Positions 36,895 through 48,692 of a stretch of 64,000 nucleotides of DNA are shown one piece after another. The notes under the pieces were generated by a model. It had not been told where the DNA came from, did not search any database, and saw only the letters and a program-made list of their open reading frames with translations. A program made the position numbers and the translations under genes. Source of the DNA: Heligmosomoides polygyrus polygyrus (taxonomy: Eukaryota; Nematoda; Chromadorea; Rhabditida; Heligmosomidae); NCBI GenBank assembly GCA_947396885.1, contig OX377202.1, forward strand, positions 71,272,643 through 71,336,642, read 5' to 3'. Numbering within the stretch: the first letter of the stretch is position 1; every line of letters begins with the position of its first letter.

Positions 36895-37085
36895 ATGTTA
36901 ATCAACACTTTTTGGGATGCGCCACGCATTCTACTTCTACGGCATGTCGAGGAGTCAATTTAGATAAATACTTGGCCTATGCGTCGGTAGGGGTAGAATG
37001 CCTGGACGGGAAATCCTTACCAGGAGCCTGAAGTCGGGTGAACGCGACAGCCGACGCTTCCTCCAACGGCGATATCGCTCGCCCT
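36895..37085 (-). mobile_element. tRNA-derived SINE (family 1), internally deleted
   Basis: GGGATGCGCCACGCATTCTA opens the copy. The middle is missing after CTATGCGTCGG, and the head follows: CTGGACGGGAAATCCTTACC (B box side) to GCGATATCGCTCGCCC (acceptor side). Confidence 0.7.
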
Positions 37086-38347
37086 TGGTTTCTACTACAT
37101 TATAATGGATAGGACAATAGCAATAACCTTTTGTGGTTAAAAAACACCCCGAAGAACTGAAATACAATAGTTTAAAAATTGTGAAAAAAAACTGAAAAAT
37201 TTTCGCAGTGTCGTATCGCACTCGTAATTATTTGAAAAGCGCTCCTGATTCCTCCTATATTCGCTCTTAAACCTGAACTGAAGTTAATTAAAGCTTCTGT
37301 GAGTAGGTGCTTGTCCGCCGTGGTGCACTTCAAAGATAGCCCCGTGAGACGATTTCTCCAAGGTCGCGGCGATTTGCCGCGGAATGGTCCTCGTCGCCAT
37401 TCGACCACTCTCAGCGAGTTCAAGAACGAAGGCGAAGTCCTTAAGCGTCTACTGCACTTGGACGCGAACTGCGACGTAACGTGAGGGCGACGTTGTTAAA
37501 CCTTTTTCTGCCGTCAGACCATCGATTAGCTCTATTTCTTTTGTACCGAAAATGTGGGCCAAACAAACTGAAGACCTTGAGGTCTTTAAAACGAACTTCT
37601 TCTTAAGAACTGCAAACTCTACGAGCAAATCGCAACCACTTTTTTCATTTATAATGAAGAATTCTTGTGAAATGATTCCCAACATTTTTGCACCCGTTTC
37701 TTCATAAAGCTGCAGGAGTGACTGTAACGCAGACCATTGAGAAATTTGTTTCGCAGAATTTTCCTAATCTGTCCTTGGTTTGCAAAACAGCCGAAGTCTT
37801 CGTGTAGATCGGTTGGAAGCAATGAAATTACAGACTACTGAGAATATTGCAACAATCAGCTTTTCAGTACACCTTATCGTATTCGTTCGATGTGTAGCAG
37901 TTTAATCACCGAAATGAAAAATAATAAAAATAATGAATACAGAAAGCGAAATAATTGCCGAATCCGATTGTCGAAAGAACTATTCTAGCATTGCTTTTAC
38001 TCCGGAAATTTAGTTACAGGAGGCAGGTTTGATTCCTCGCTCTTGAAATTCGCTAGCTGTTCGAAGGCACATGTGCTGAAATTGAGGTTATTCTCCCTCC
38101 AAGAATAACCGCCGTTTTCGCCGCTGCTTCTCCATACCTGCGTTTGGAGCCCACTCTTCCAAAAAATGGAAGCGATCATAAGGGTGTAGTGGGAATTCCA
38201 GTCCAACTATGTATCTACATAATGCTCTACGATCTTTGAAAAATGTTTACGGGAGCCATAGTACTCGCTGCGCAGCGACCTCCCGTGGGAAACGTTCCTC
38301 TAATAAAGCAAAATAAACATTCCTTCGAAATTTGCCAGCTACTCCTG
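37086..38347. other. Unassigned sequence
   Basis: A GC-rich patch at 37300-37480 has a 61-codon + ORF and looks like part of another repeat. An AT-rich stretch spans 37900-37990. No gene recognised. Confidence 0.3.
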
Positions 38348-38484
38348 GGGCCAGATTCATCAACCGCTTACCGACCTCTTACAGTGAAAATACCGCCAAA
38401 CCCGATGTTGGATGAATCTCATATCAGGGGGTTTGGCTGTATTTTCGCCGCGAGAAGGTGGAAAGCGGTTGACTAATCTGGCCC
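38348..38484. mobile_element. 137-bp foldback MITE
   Basis: The ends GGGCCAGATTCATCAACCGC and (reverse complement of the right end) GGGCCAGATTAGTCAACCGC are inverted repeats. Pairing continues inward through GAAAATAC-GCCAAACCC on both sides, so nearly the whole element folds back. An extra right end (GCAAGCGGTTGACGAATGTG then GCCC) lies at 38541-38564, left by a second partial copy. Confidence 0.8.
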
Positions 38485-38564
38485 TTGATATGACATTCAT
38501 TAGCATCAGTTTTGGCGGTACTTTTCACCTTTGCCGGCCGGCAAGCGGTTGACGAATGTGGCCC

Positions 38565-40208
38565 TGAGGTCATGTTTATCATCAAGCGCATTTTAGCAGT
38601 GAGCTGTCACAGTGATAACTTTGATACATTTACTCAGAAACCCTCCGAATAAGGAGCTCATTTTTCGGAAAATTCTTTGTGAGATCTAGTTCTTTTGCGC
38701 TCTATGTCTAAGCTCCTAACCCATTGTAAGCGCGGTCGTTTATTGATTTAGGCACGCAATGCAATGATTTCTGGATCGATTTCCAAGCATCGGGTTGTCT
38801 TTTGTGAACCATGCAGAGAGAAGAGAAGAGAAATGCGTGTAAGCAATACAAGTTACTCCATGATAAAAATAGTGTATGGAACGCAAAGGTCGGCGTTGAT
38901 TCATCGCTTCATGACCTTTAAAAAACGCCACGTCTTCTACATTTGCATGTGCAAGCAATATGAATTAGTGTTTTCTGAATTCAACGACTTGATTGCCAAG
39001 CCGATTGACAAGCCAGCAAGTGTGCCTCCCAGGCGAGCATATAGCGCAATAAAAGGTGAGATCGCGCCATGCCCTCGAAAAGTTCACCGCAGCTTTTAAT
39101 CGACTGATAGTGTAAAAGCCACTTAATCACAAAAGTTGGATATGTATGTTCCTCGCCGTTGTGTTTATTGTTCAATTTCTGCTATCACTCGAATAAAAAT
39201 CCAACAGCTTGGAAGGATGTAGAAAGCAGAAGTTTATATGGGCGGGAGAAACTGATGGGCTCAATCCAACGAATTTAGAACGGGAGAATCTTACTTACAG
39301 CCTACAGAATCAGGCGCAAAACGGCATGGGTGGATAAGGCTCATCGTGTTAAGTGGTTGTCAGCCTCTTTAAGATCCACACGAGTGTGGATATAAGTGCT
39401 ACGACTACCAATGGGGCTCAAATAGACTGGGGCGGAAGGGCTACGATGTAGAAACCCCAATCCGTCGTTTTGTGTTGTATGAAATTCAAAATTATCAGCA
39501 GCATTGGTGGGTTCTACCCCTATGGTAAACCAAGTTAGTTCACTTCTGCTGTAAATGGGCGTACATGTGCCTTCCTACCAAAGGGCATACTCTAACGTGT
39601 AGAACGAGGAGCACTAGAATAGGGCCGCAAATTCTCACCACAGCACTGACATCAACCTAAAGGCTCACGAAGAGAAACAAAGTGAAACGGTAGCAAAGGC
39701 AGTAACCAAGAGCGGCAGTATAGATTAACACAACAGGAGCTGTTCTCAGAAAAGTGAAGGCGGAAGCTGGTGCACATCAGAAGGTTATGCCCGAACATAG
39801 AGGAGGTAGCAAGAACAGGAATGAGCAGTGACCTCGGCCATGCACCCAGGCGGCAGAGTCGTACCCTGCGGTAACACAACTGTAGCAGCACCTAATTGCA
39901 AGCACTAATTGACCGGTAGCAAAGACAGGAGCCTTCAAGGGGGGTCAGTTCGACGCAGTAGCCATCCAACACGCGAACGGACAGAGCCGCGGCGCCTATT
40001 GCGCAATGCCTCACGTGTCCTCCTCGGTAGCGGCGATTGCTCACCTCCCGACGCTCCCCTTCGGAGAGAGAAGTCGAGAACCTGCCTCAAACTTGGCTGA
40101 TTAAACCATCGAGCCGCGAAGTTTACGAAGTTTCCCATGGTCACGTTGAGACAAAAAAAACCCTCCTCTATTATATATGCTGAATAATGGCTGGTATAGT
40201 CCATTCAA
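38565..40208. other. Unassigned sequence
   Basis: A 111-codon + ORF (38764-39099) and overlapping ORFs on the - strand show no domain. Nothing I can name. Confidence 0.3.
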
Positions 40209-40540
40209 GCTCTTGAAGACTGGAGAGACTACCACAGCGGAGAAGCACTATTTCGAAATTGAAGTGATGCCCTAGAATTTGATCGGGGAACATCCGGCTT
40301 TGGTCAATCGAAGAGGCGCAATCCTACTACATGAACAACGGGTGTCCGCACGTCTCAAAAATTGTTGTCCAGAAAGTAGACGAATTGGGACACGAAACTC
40401 TGCCACATTCAGCATGTTCACCAGATCTGTCCCCTACCGATTATCATTTCCTCAAGCATGTAGATCGTGACGTGAAGGATTTAAAACACAGCAACCAAGA
40501 CGATGTTGAAAATGATTTCTCATGCTTTTTTAATTCTCGT
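40209..40540 (+). pseudogene. mariner transposase remnant
   Basis: The C-terminal part of a second, different mariner transposase. Fragments in order are KTGETTTAEKHYFEIEVMP, a stop, HPALVNRRGAILLH, a frameshift within what should be HDNARPH (the second catalytic Asp is lost), then CPHVSKIVVQKVDELGHETL, SPDLSPTDYHFLKHVDRDVK and VENDFSCFF. The third catalytic Asp (SPTD) survives. No inverted repeats were identified. It is older than the 5607-6494 element. Confidence 0.85.
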
Positions 40541-40929
40541 AGTTTACTTACTTATTTATTTGTTGCACTCGTAGGTGCGCTCTAGGAAAGACAGTATAGT
40601 TCTTTTCTTCTTGGTCGCATCAGCACATAGTGATATATTCGCGAGTCAATGATAATAATATATAGAAACATCCCAGCAATCTATAGTTTGTTGTCCTTCA
40701 CATCCGTTACGTGGTTTATAACGCAACAGTCGTTGTTTGTTTGGTCTACTGCTTGATCATACACATAATAATAAAAATATCGCTACGTCAGATAGAATTG
40801 TCGGCAGAAGCCGAAACCAAAAACCATCACACACACACAAAAATCCTGAAAATGTGAAGCTTGTACTAATTATGTAGGTAAGAGTTTTTTAAAGGAAATT
40901 TCTAAAACTGTATCTTCGCTTGAACTAGT

Positions 40930-43150
40930 GTTAGTGATCAGAAGAAGTGAGAACGGATCATTTATAATAGTTCACAACCTCAATCCGAAGCGTTTGTAAT
41001 ATATTTAGTTTGCGCAACTTATTTCTGAAGTTCTTAGAATCCCTACATGAAATCAAATCCAGTGGAAGTTGCTTTACCCATCTAGCGGTTCACATAAAGA
41101 ACGAAATAAACGCAATGTCTCCATTGGGACGGTTCAACTTTCGGTGTTGTATTGCTAGCACTGCTGTTCTTCCATGACTTGGCTTAATTACCCAGTATTT
41201 ACTGGCCCTCATTTTAACTTCCATGCGAAAAATGCGAAAGGAAAATACTAAATCTTCAACTATTCATCTGTATCTCAGACTTTTTAGACCGTGTAAATGA
41301 AGCCGCTCTCTGTAGGATGGTAAACTTCGCGGGTAATTTGGATCGGGAAATGCTTATAGTAAACCATTCTGATGAAAGATTTCTGAACTTTTTCTAATTG
41401 CTGTAAGTGTTTCTTAACACAAGGACTCCAAATAGTAGAGCCGTACTCCAAGTGTGGTAGGGCTCACATTTTATACAGTTTGACCAGAAAAGGAGGGTCG
41501 TTGCAGTGTACATTCTTAGAATTAGGAAAAGCGATGATAGTACTCTTCTTGTAACGGCTTCTATATGTTTGCTGAACTTTAAGGAAGAGTCAACCAGAAT
41601 ACCCAGATCTCTAGCATATTCGTCCTGTCTTAGCACAAAGTTATTGAACTTTTCCCACTTGTCAGACCACTCCATCGTTTTCCGAACAGATTGTGAAATA
41701 TAATCCTGGTTAAGTTTGATCACAAGGCTGGTAGGCATAGTAAATTCTTATATCATTCGCGAACATCTTGACCTCCAAATTTGGATGAACTCTTAGAGTT
41801 TTCCATGAATCAGCAGTATATGCTAAAAACAGTAGGGGAGATATTATAGCACTCCACCCTGAGAGACTCTGCTAGGACACGAATGTCGATCAGAATAACT
41901 ATTAACTACCTTTAGTTTCATGTGCCGATCCTGCAAGTATGATGACAACCATCTCAAGAGTTGGCCACTTATGCCAAGGTAATCAAGTTTTCGCAACAGT
42001 TTGGAGTGCGGCACCTTATGAAACACTTTAGGGGGATCGAAGAATATGACTTCAACCGAAAGCAGTTGAGGACGCTGATGTGGGACTATGTTGTTCACTT
42101 GGTATCACATCATGCCTCGAAAACCAACAACACAGTTTTCTCTCATAAATTTCTCCAAGATTTTGCTTTCTGCCGAACGTATGCTGATAGGTCCAAAGTC
42201 AAATAGTGCCGACACATCTGTATTTTTGGGAATTGGGGTCACCAAAGAGTCTCTCCAAATGCCCGGAACTTGTCCCAGTGCCAAAGATGTGTTGTAGATC
42301 ATAGTTGCATCTCTGCACTCTGCATCAGAGTTGTTACTACAAACAAGGAATGTTACAAAAGCAATTTGTTAACAATGCTCCGAGAGTTAAACAAAAAGCA
42401 ATTTATCTTAGGCTGTGGACCGCGCAACTCTAGTGCTTTCCCAACGAGCATCTAGCTGCAAGTTTGCTTTCACGTCTATGTTTTCATTTGTAAACTACCC
42501 ACTCCTCTAAGCTCTTCTCTTCATTTAACTCGCGTGCTCGCTGTCGAAATCTGTAATACTGCTCTCGTTCATCCTTCGTCATACTCTTGCGCACAAACGC
42601 ATTGGTATAACAAGACAGACGCAAACAGCGAGTATTTGCTATAGCCTGTTGCCAGCGGAATCTAGAAGGTAAAACAACCTTAGCAAGGCGAATTTTTTCC
42701 TCTAAGTAAGACCCCAGGCGAAAGCCGACTCCGGTCGGCATTCATCCTGAAGGGTGTGGAGAAAACGAGTGCTCCACACCATTCAGGTTGAATGCCCTTA
42801 TCCTCTACATCACTTTGCTTTCCAGACGGCTGCAACTCGGAAGGTGCTTCCGCAAAGCCAGCTATAACAATACTTATCTGCCTGCGATTTTCTTCCATGC
42901 CATCGGATATAGCCTGTGGAACTTTTGCTTGCAGCGCTAATGCCATTCATTCTCTCAATAACTGGATCAGTATTCCTTTCAATAATTGAAGCAGTGATCT
43001 CATTAATTGAGAACTTGCTGTATTCGCACGTTTCCCCTCGTTACTTAGAGGCCGCGGCATTGAGCTCGCAATTTTTTGTGATGGGAGCGGTTGCGATTTC
43101 TTTGCCGGCTTTGTATTTAGTAATCGCTGCAAAGGAAGGAACTGAGGTCG
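40930..43150 (-). pseudogene. LINE remnant (CR1-like), ORF1-like part plus RT, no endonuclease
   Basis: On the - strand, 43140-42480 carries a nucleic-acid-binding N-terminal segment typical of nematode CR1-like LINEs: MEENRRQISIVIAGFAEAPS, then in another frame RLAKVVLPSRFRWQQAIANT, FVRKSMTKDEREQYYRFRQR and EEWVVYK. RT pieces follow at 42302-41844 (IPKNTDVSALFDFGPISI, KLDYLGISGQLLRWLSSYLQ, DRHMKLKV), and the post-palm region at 41738-41394 (DLGILVDSSLKFSKHIEAVT). The endonuclease expected between the two parts is missing. There are several frameshifts and stops. The tail region 40930-41390 has no ORF left. Confidence 0.75.
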
Positions 43151-43921
43151 AATGAAAACGCAACCGATCTAGAGGGCGGTGGGGATGGTAATGATAGTTC
43201 AGATTTTTACAATGATGGAATATCTAAGCTAGTGCAAAGTTAGGAAAAAATATTAATGGCATGGTGCTTATCTCAATTAATAAAATGGCTTCCAAGCGAA
43301 CTTATGATGTGTCAGAATTTTCAGTCAAAATCGGCGATTTCTCATGTAGGGACCTAATAAATGACATATGCAAACAATGTCTTGTAATGCACGCAGGGCG
43401 TTGCCGCCATCAGTTACTGGATGTAATCTCGAGGTTCCCTGCTGCTCGATTTTTGTTAGCATTCTGTATTATTCTGCTTGACTAAAGCCAAAGTAGAGTA
43501 AAATTAATTTTCTAGCGGTCTCTTTGTCATTTCTTTTATCTACAACCGAGCGACCGCGCCCAGACGCGAAAATCAGAATGGCCTGAGTGACCGGGCGGTA
43601 AGCGATAGGCATCAGTCCTTGTCGACGGCCTTCATTGGATGAAAAGCGGTTTTCGAGGTTACCCGAGCCAGAAGAATGGCGGCACACCAAAGCCGCTCAC
43701 TCACACGTAAAGACATCTGTCAAGAACCACGTTACCTGAGTGAACGCCTAGCGGTCAAATGGGGTTAGGGACTTCAAGGACACCAGTACGGAGAGTTCCA
43801 CTACCAGTCGACGATTCATACTCAAACAACCCTCAGATCATTTCATGAAGACCCATCTCTCATCTCTCTCGTCTAGCAGGAAGGCAGTAGGGTAAGGGTC
43901 AAGCTGGTGTTAAGGGTTAAC
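43151..43921. other. Unassigned sequence
   Basis: A 74-codon + ORF (43261-43485) contains KRTYDVSEFSVKIGDFSCRD but no recognised domain or splice sites. Otherwise nothing. Confidence 0.3.
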
Positions 43922-44290
43922 GCATTTATTTATTTATTCCAGGAGTGCAGTACAATCAGCGTCACGCGTAAAAAACACAAACGCAAAAAATTGAAAGTAT
44001 GCCAGCAGAACCGTCCACAAAAATCCTTTGCGGGCTGAAAAGGGTTTTAACTGAGGTGCTGTTACCCTTGACACGTTGAAGGTGTACCAAGGTCCTTTAA
44101 GCGGGGTCCCTATTTTTGCAAACTGTGTACCGCAAATGGCGACAAAACCATCACAAATCGTTTCTCTTGAAACGTACGGAGCTAAAGACAGACGTAATCA
44201 CGGTGCTCCAAACGGCGCGAACCGTTCGAAATTTGTCCGAAGCCAGTTGATTTTGGAGGGAAATGGTATTTTTGACTACAAGTACAAGGA
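43922..44290 (-). mobile_element. LINE 3' remnant
   Basis: Begins (on the + strand) with TTTATTTATTTATTCCAGG, the reverse complement of a LINE tail, then shares the CCGTCCACAAAAATCC block with 36003-36200. The - strand reads as decayed protein with many stops. The 89-codon - ORF at 44300-44569 lies just upstream and may belong to it, but I cannot assign it. Confidence 0.4.
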
Positions 44291-44569
44291 TTGAGGTCGT
44301 CATGAATAGGATATTCCTTTTGTGTCATCTGCTGAGGTCACCATCAGACGTAATGGTGAGCCCCGCATATCGATTGTCGACTTATCGATGATATCTTTTG
44401 CCCTAGCAAACTGAAGGCCATCGAAATGAACGAAATCATGTTGGTTGCAAAATAACGCACAGGCCCTCGCTCGGAAATCTCCGACTTCTTTGTGCACCCA
44501 TATTACCATTTTTGGCTTAAGAGGCAAGAAAACTTGCAGAGCGATCGGACCCTTTAGGGAGCCAGGCAT

Positions 44570-47536
44570 TCAATTATATTTCTCCGCGATGAGCAAGTAC
44601 AAGTTCCTACTGTCGAATAGGCTGCGTCGAGCCGCCTCGGTAGTTTCCACTGTTTTCCTCACTCATTAATGTGCTCATCAGCTTCGTGCGTATGGTTCGC
44701 AGAATCTCCATCACCCTCATCCAGACCCTCCACCGCCCTTCCCTCGACATCACGCTAAGTTCTTCTCTTCATGCAGCAATGGCCATACGAAAAACCTGTA
44801 CGCCAATGTTTATCACTGACTCTTACGCTATTACAAAATATGTTCTCCTCTGCATCTTACGAGATTTTTTTTGCAACTCGGGTAAACACTGATTATTTTT
44901 TTCTTCTAACAAACAGTAAGCACATTCGAAGAGGTTGGCATGAGTTGTTAGCGCAACTGTTGGGGAGGTAATGGTTAATGAAGGAGGAATAGAAGCTTTA
45001 GGCCTCCATTGCTGTCACTTTTTGCTCCGCAGTCATCAAATGCTTCCCTTCTACACCGCGTATAAATCTACCTGTCAATCTTGAAAGCCGGAATTCTCGT
45101 CCGGAACGGGCCATTAAATTGCTTTTCTCACACGAGTTGTGGAAAACGGCTAACGACTACTGGTTTGTTTGAAGAAACAACAAAACCAGTTCGGGAGTTG
45201 ACGCTGCTGTAAGCCATGCTGCTTTGCTTCATCTTTGCCACGATATCTGCACTATCTTCAATTGTGATCATTTAAAGTGGCCTAATAATAGGTCAATATT
45301 GTTGAATATTTATGTTTTTGAGATGGTCTCTTTCAACATCTTTGGAAGTGTTTCATATTTTTACTTTGAAATCAACTATTGCTAAGGTAAATGTATACTT
45401 CTACTGATGGAGGGGTGAAGACGTCACAGTGTTAGATTGAATCACATTTATCTTTTAATATGTATTTCTTCCCGGATTCTTGATGTTGTTTTAGAGGTTT
45501 CTTTCGAAACAAGAATTAACTGCCTACTGGTAGGCACAAAAGGGTCATATAGAGAAACAGGTAGAGATGAGCTATTTCGGTGCAGAAGGGCAGAAGGGAG
45601 TGGGGATTTCCGAGCATTGCCTATAGATGCGTTCTTTGGATAGCTGTCTGATGGTGAGACAGTGGGACACGTCGTAGATCTTAATGGGTTCGGCAGCGTT
45701 CTATTCTCATTTCGGCGGAAGCTGGATTGCGCTCAGAACTGTAATTCTTCGTCGCCGCTCGTCCTCGATCACATCCCCTGTCTACACCCTCTTGTGACAT
45801 TTCGTTGCAATATGTTGCCTTTACACCGCGTGGTTCCGATAAAGAAACAGTGCAATAGATACGATTGCGAAGCTATTTTCTGGCTTACTGTGCGCGTTCT
45901 TATTCCAGTCAGGATCATTTTTCCCAGAAATGCTCTAATTTTTAAGCAGTCGTGCTGCCCTTGCATCCATCTATTTCACACACAGTATTTGGTAAACTCG
46001 TTGATGGTTATAGTTTGCGCTCCGTCGCTTCCCGTCCGGAGAGGAGGCAATGTTGGACACGGAATGCGAAGCCGTCGTCTGGGGTTCAACTGTCATCAAC
46101 AGCAGCACACCTTCTGTCTGCATCGAAAGGCATCTTCGAAAGAAGGTTTGAGTTTATCTGATTGAGCTCCAAAAAACGTCCAGGTTTTGCCGTTGAAATT
46201 TCTCATTCCTATCACTTTTAGAGATCTTTTCGGCCTTTTCGAACTTCTTTCCAATAGTGTCAGCCTTTAGGAGAGCACTTATTTTGCTTGTGTGGATTTC
46301 GGTTTCTTTGCATGCTTTGTAGTTTCTCATACTTGCTGGCAAAACATCTGAGTGGCTCCGACTTTGTTTGAACTTTCGTTGAAAATTTTATCACCTTCAC
46401 TAGCAGTAATTCTGGCACATCTTTGTTCCACTTGAGGATTTCTTCACCTACGTAAATTAAGCCCACAGATAACCGCCGCAGTTCCTGATCTTGTCCCCTG
46501 CATTGTCGGCATGTTTTAACCACAAGCTTTGAAGTATAGTTGTGCTCTAGTGGTGAATTTGATACGCAGTGAAAATTTTAAGGGTACTGCTCAAAAGAGG
46601 ACTGTAAGATGAGTTGCGTTTTTGACGACTTCACCTTTGCTGATTCTGTGAACACATCCACTGTCCTTTTTTTACTGAAGCCATGCCGTTATCTGGTGTC
46701 TAACCGCCAGTCGTCAAGCCCTCCACCCCATTCTCTCGGACCGCTTTCAGGCGTTTCACCGATCTCGCAGCGGTTTTCTGTTTGATTGACGCTGGCTGCC
46801 AGGCGCCATGCTCCTGCTAGAGAACAGGGGCTATCCGCTCCTAATCCTCGAGTCACTGTGCTATTCTTTCGATGATTCCAGTTCGGATGTCGCACAGTAG
46901 AAATTCTGCACCCCCATTTGTGGTGATCGTCTACAATACTACAAATGGAATACCTTGGTACCACGCTAACACGTGTGAGTACACATTGAAGGACCTGCTA
47001 AACATCCGCTTCTGCATTCCTATCGAAATTCACGCTCCTTCAGCATACATTTCTTTGAGGCGGTTCTCTCTATAGCACTGAATGTGTCGTGCTTCGTAAG
47101 GCTGTCTCGTGCTGGATATTTTATACACTATTTTCACTCTACATTGAAGAATTTTTAGATCGAACACCATTCAAATCTAAGGATCCATTTTTAAATAAAA
47201 TTGGTCATTGTTTTAAGCACGACTGACGGTTCTGAAATTGAGCTTCTAAATTAATGTGAGCTTCCTTCACATTACATCTAACACTAGACAGTTCGAGAAG
47301 CTTAGAATAATTTTTATTTAAAGAAAAATTAATGAGATCTTTTCTCTAATTATGTTATTTCACCCACACCAGTAAGTGAACGCGCTGTTCGAAGTTTTGT
47401 GGATTCTTGTCTCTCATCAAAAATAATTGTTTACAGCTGTGTGCTTTAAAAGAAGTGATCGGGCTATGGACTTGTCGAGATCGTTTTGATTTCCATTTCA
47501 TGAGCACAACAGTTACTGGTACCATCGCATTGCTGC
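44570..47536. other. Unassigned sequence
   Basis: The longest ORF (45662-46165 +, 167 codons) overlaps others in a different + frame and on the - strand and has no domain. AT-rich tracts at 47200-47345 (TTTTTATTTAAAGAAAAATT) resemble those next to the 21-bp arrays. No gene called. Confidence 0.3.
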
Positions 47537-47694
47537 TAAGCTTTCAATGTGGAAGACGTTTGGTTTAGTCTCGGAGATGTTCACCTTGTTTCCGAAAGCA
47601 TGAGACTTGTACGGAAGAGTGTGGTATTTGTCTTGAAAAGTGTCTAGCTTGATTTGAAAAGTATCACATTTCAGGAAAAAGTGGTTCATAATGG
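47537..47694 (+). repeat. 21-bp-periodic array, locus 3
   Basis: About seven and a half units in strict 21-bp register from 47537: TAAGCTTTCAATGTGGAAGA(C), GTTTGGTTTAGTCTCGGAGA(T), GTTCACCTTGTTTCCGAAAG(C) and on to GTCTAGCTTGATTTGAAAAG(T). Each unit has a pyrimidine-rich CTTG(A)TTT middle and a G-A-A-A-G-like end. Units differ at many positions but do not shift phase. The - strand ORF here simply repeats every seven residues. Confidence 0.75.
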
Positions 47695-48483
47695 GCATTT
47701 CCGTTGGCTTTCTTTCTGATATACTATGAAGCCCTATTCAAATAGTACGAAGCTTTCTAGCTTCTGACTTTCCCTAGAAGGAAATTGCAAAACAGCTAGT
47801 TTCACGTTTGTCATGTCTATCTAATTAAAGCTAATGGGGACGCTTTGATCCTTCATACATATTGCATTGCATTTATATCACATAACATTTTTCATTATAT
47901 GTATTGCTTTACATGTAAAAAGCTAGAATACTGTTTTCTCCAAGGAAAATTTAGTAACTCTTTTTTGAAACTTTTTAATTCGGCTGCCCAATAAGTGAAT
48001 TCGCCATAGAAATTTTATTAAATCTTTGCTTTTAAGAAAAATTATAGTTTAAAAGACATTTTTGATATAGAAGGACATCAATTTTTAGTATTTCGTAGGA
48101 GGAGATCACGATGTGCAGTCGACCACATTGATTTATATTCGATTGATTGTATAAACGCTGCTTACCCTTGACAGCGACATGGAGATATGTTTTTTACTGC
48201 TGCTTTTGTTGTGCAGCGTTACACCACTCAAGCAGAATTTTTTCTATCAATCAAATCTATCTATCGCGACGACCCAGTCAAGCGCTTGGCGCGTTCTTTT
48301 TCCAGTAACGATTGCTGCCTTTTTGCGCATTAAAATGTGATCTAACTCCTTCATGTTTTTAATTTTATATTTTTTCTCAGAAGATTAAATTATTATAAAA
48401 CTTCAAAGTGTGATCAACTATAGAGGCAGATGAACTAATAAATTTTAAAGAAAATTTCCTTGAATAAAAAATTATTCTAACCG

Positions 48484-48692
48484 TCTTGGAAAGTGGAAGA
48501 AGCTCGTTTCGATTTGGAACATGTTCAGCTTGATTTCAACACATCCTGCTTAAAAGTTTATCGAGTTGGGCTTAAAAGTTCACTTGTTGGAGCAGGTGAA
48601 CTAAAAAAATTTCACTTTTTCCTTTGAATTTGAAAAGTGTCCAACTTGGTCTGAAAGGTGTCCGGATCATTTTATAGTTGTCCAGTTCAATA
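48484..48692 (+). repeat. 21-bp-periodic array, locus 4
   Basis: Two runs. 48484-48590 has about five units (CAGCTTGATTTCAAC, GTTGGGCTTAAAAGTTC) and 48630-48692 has three (TTTGAAAAGTGTCCAACTTG(G), TCTGAAAGGTGTCCGGATCA(T), TTTATAGTTGTCCAGTTCAA(T)). They are separated by an AT-rich spacer. AT-rich flanks with AAGAAAAATTATAGTTTAAA lie at 48030-48060 and 48430-48475. Confidence 0.7.

Noticed and set aside
45662..46165. 167-codon + ORF
   Set aside because: Cysteine- and arginine-rich composition without domain, overlapping ORFs in another + frame and on the - strand, no splice or start support.
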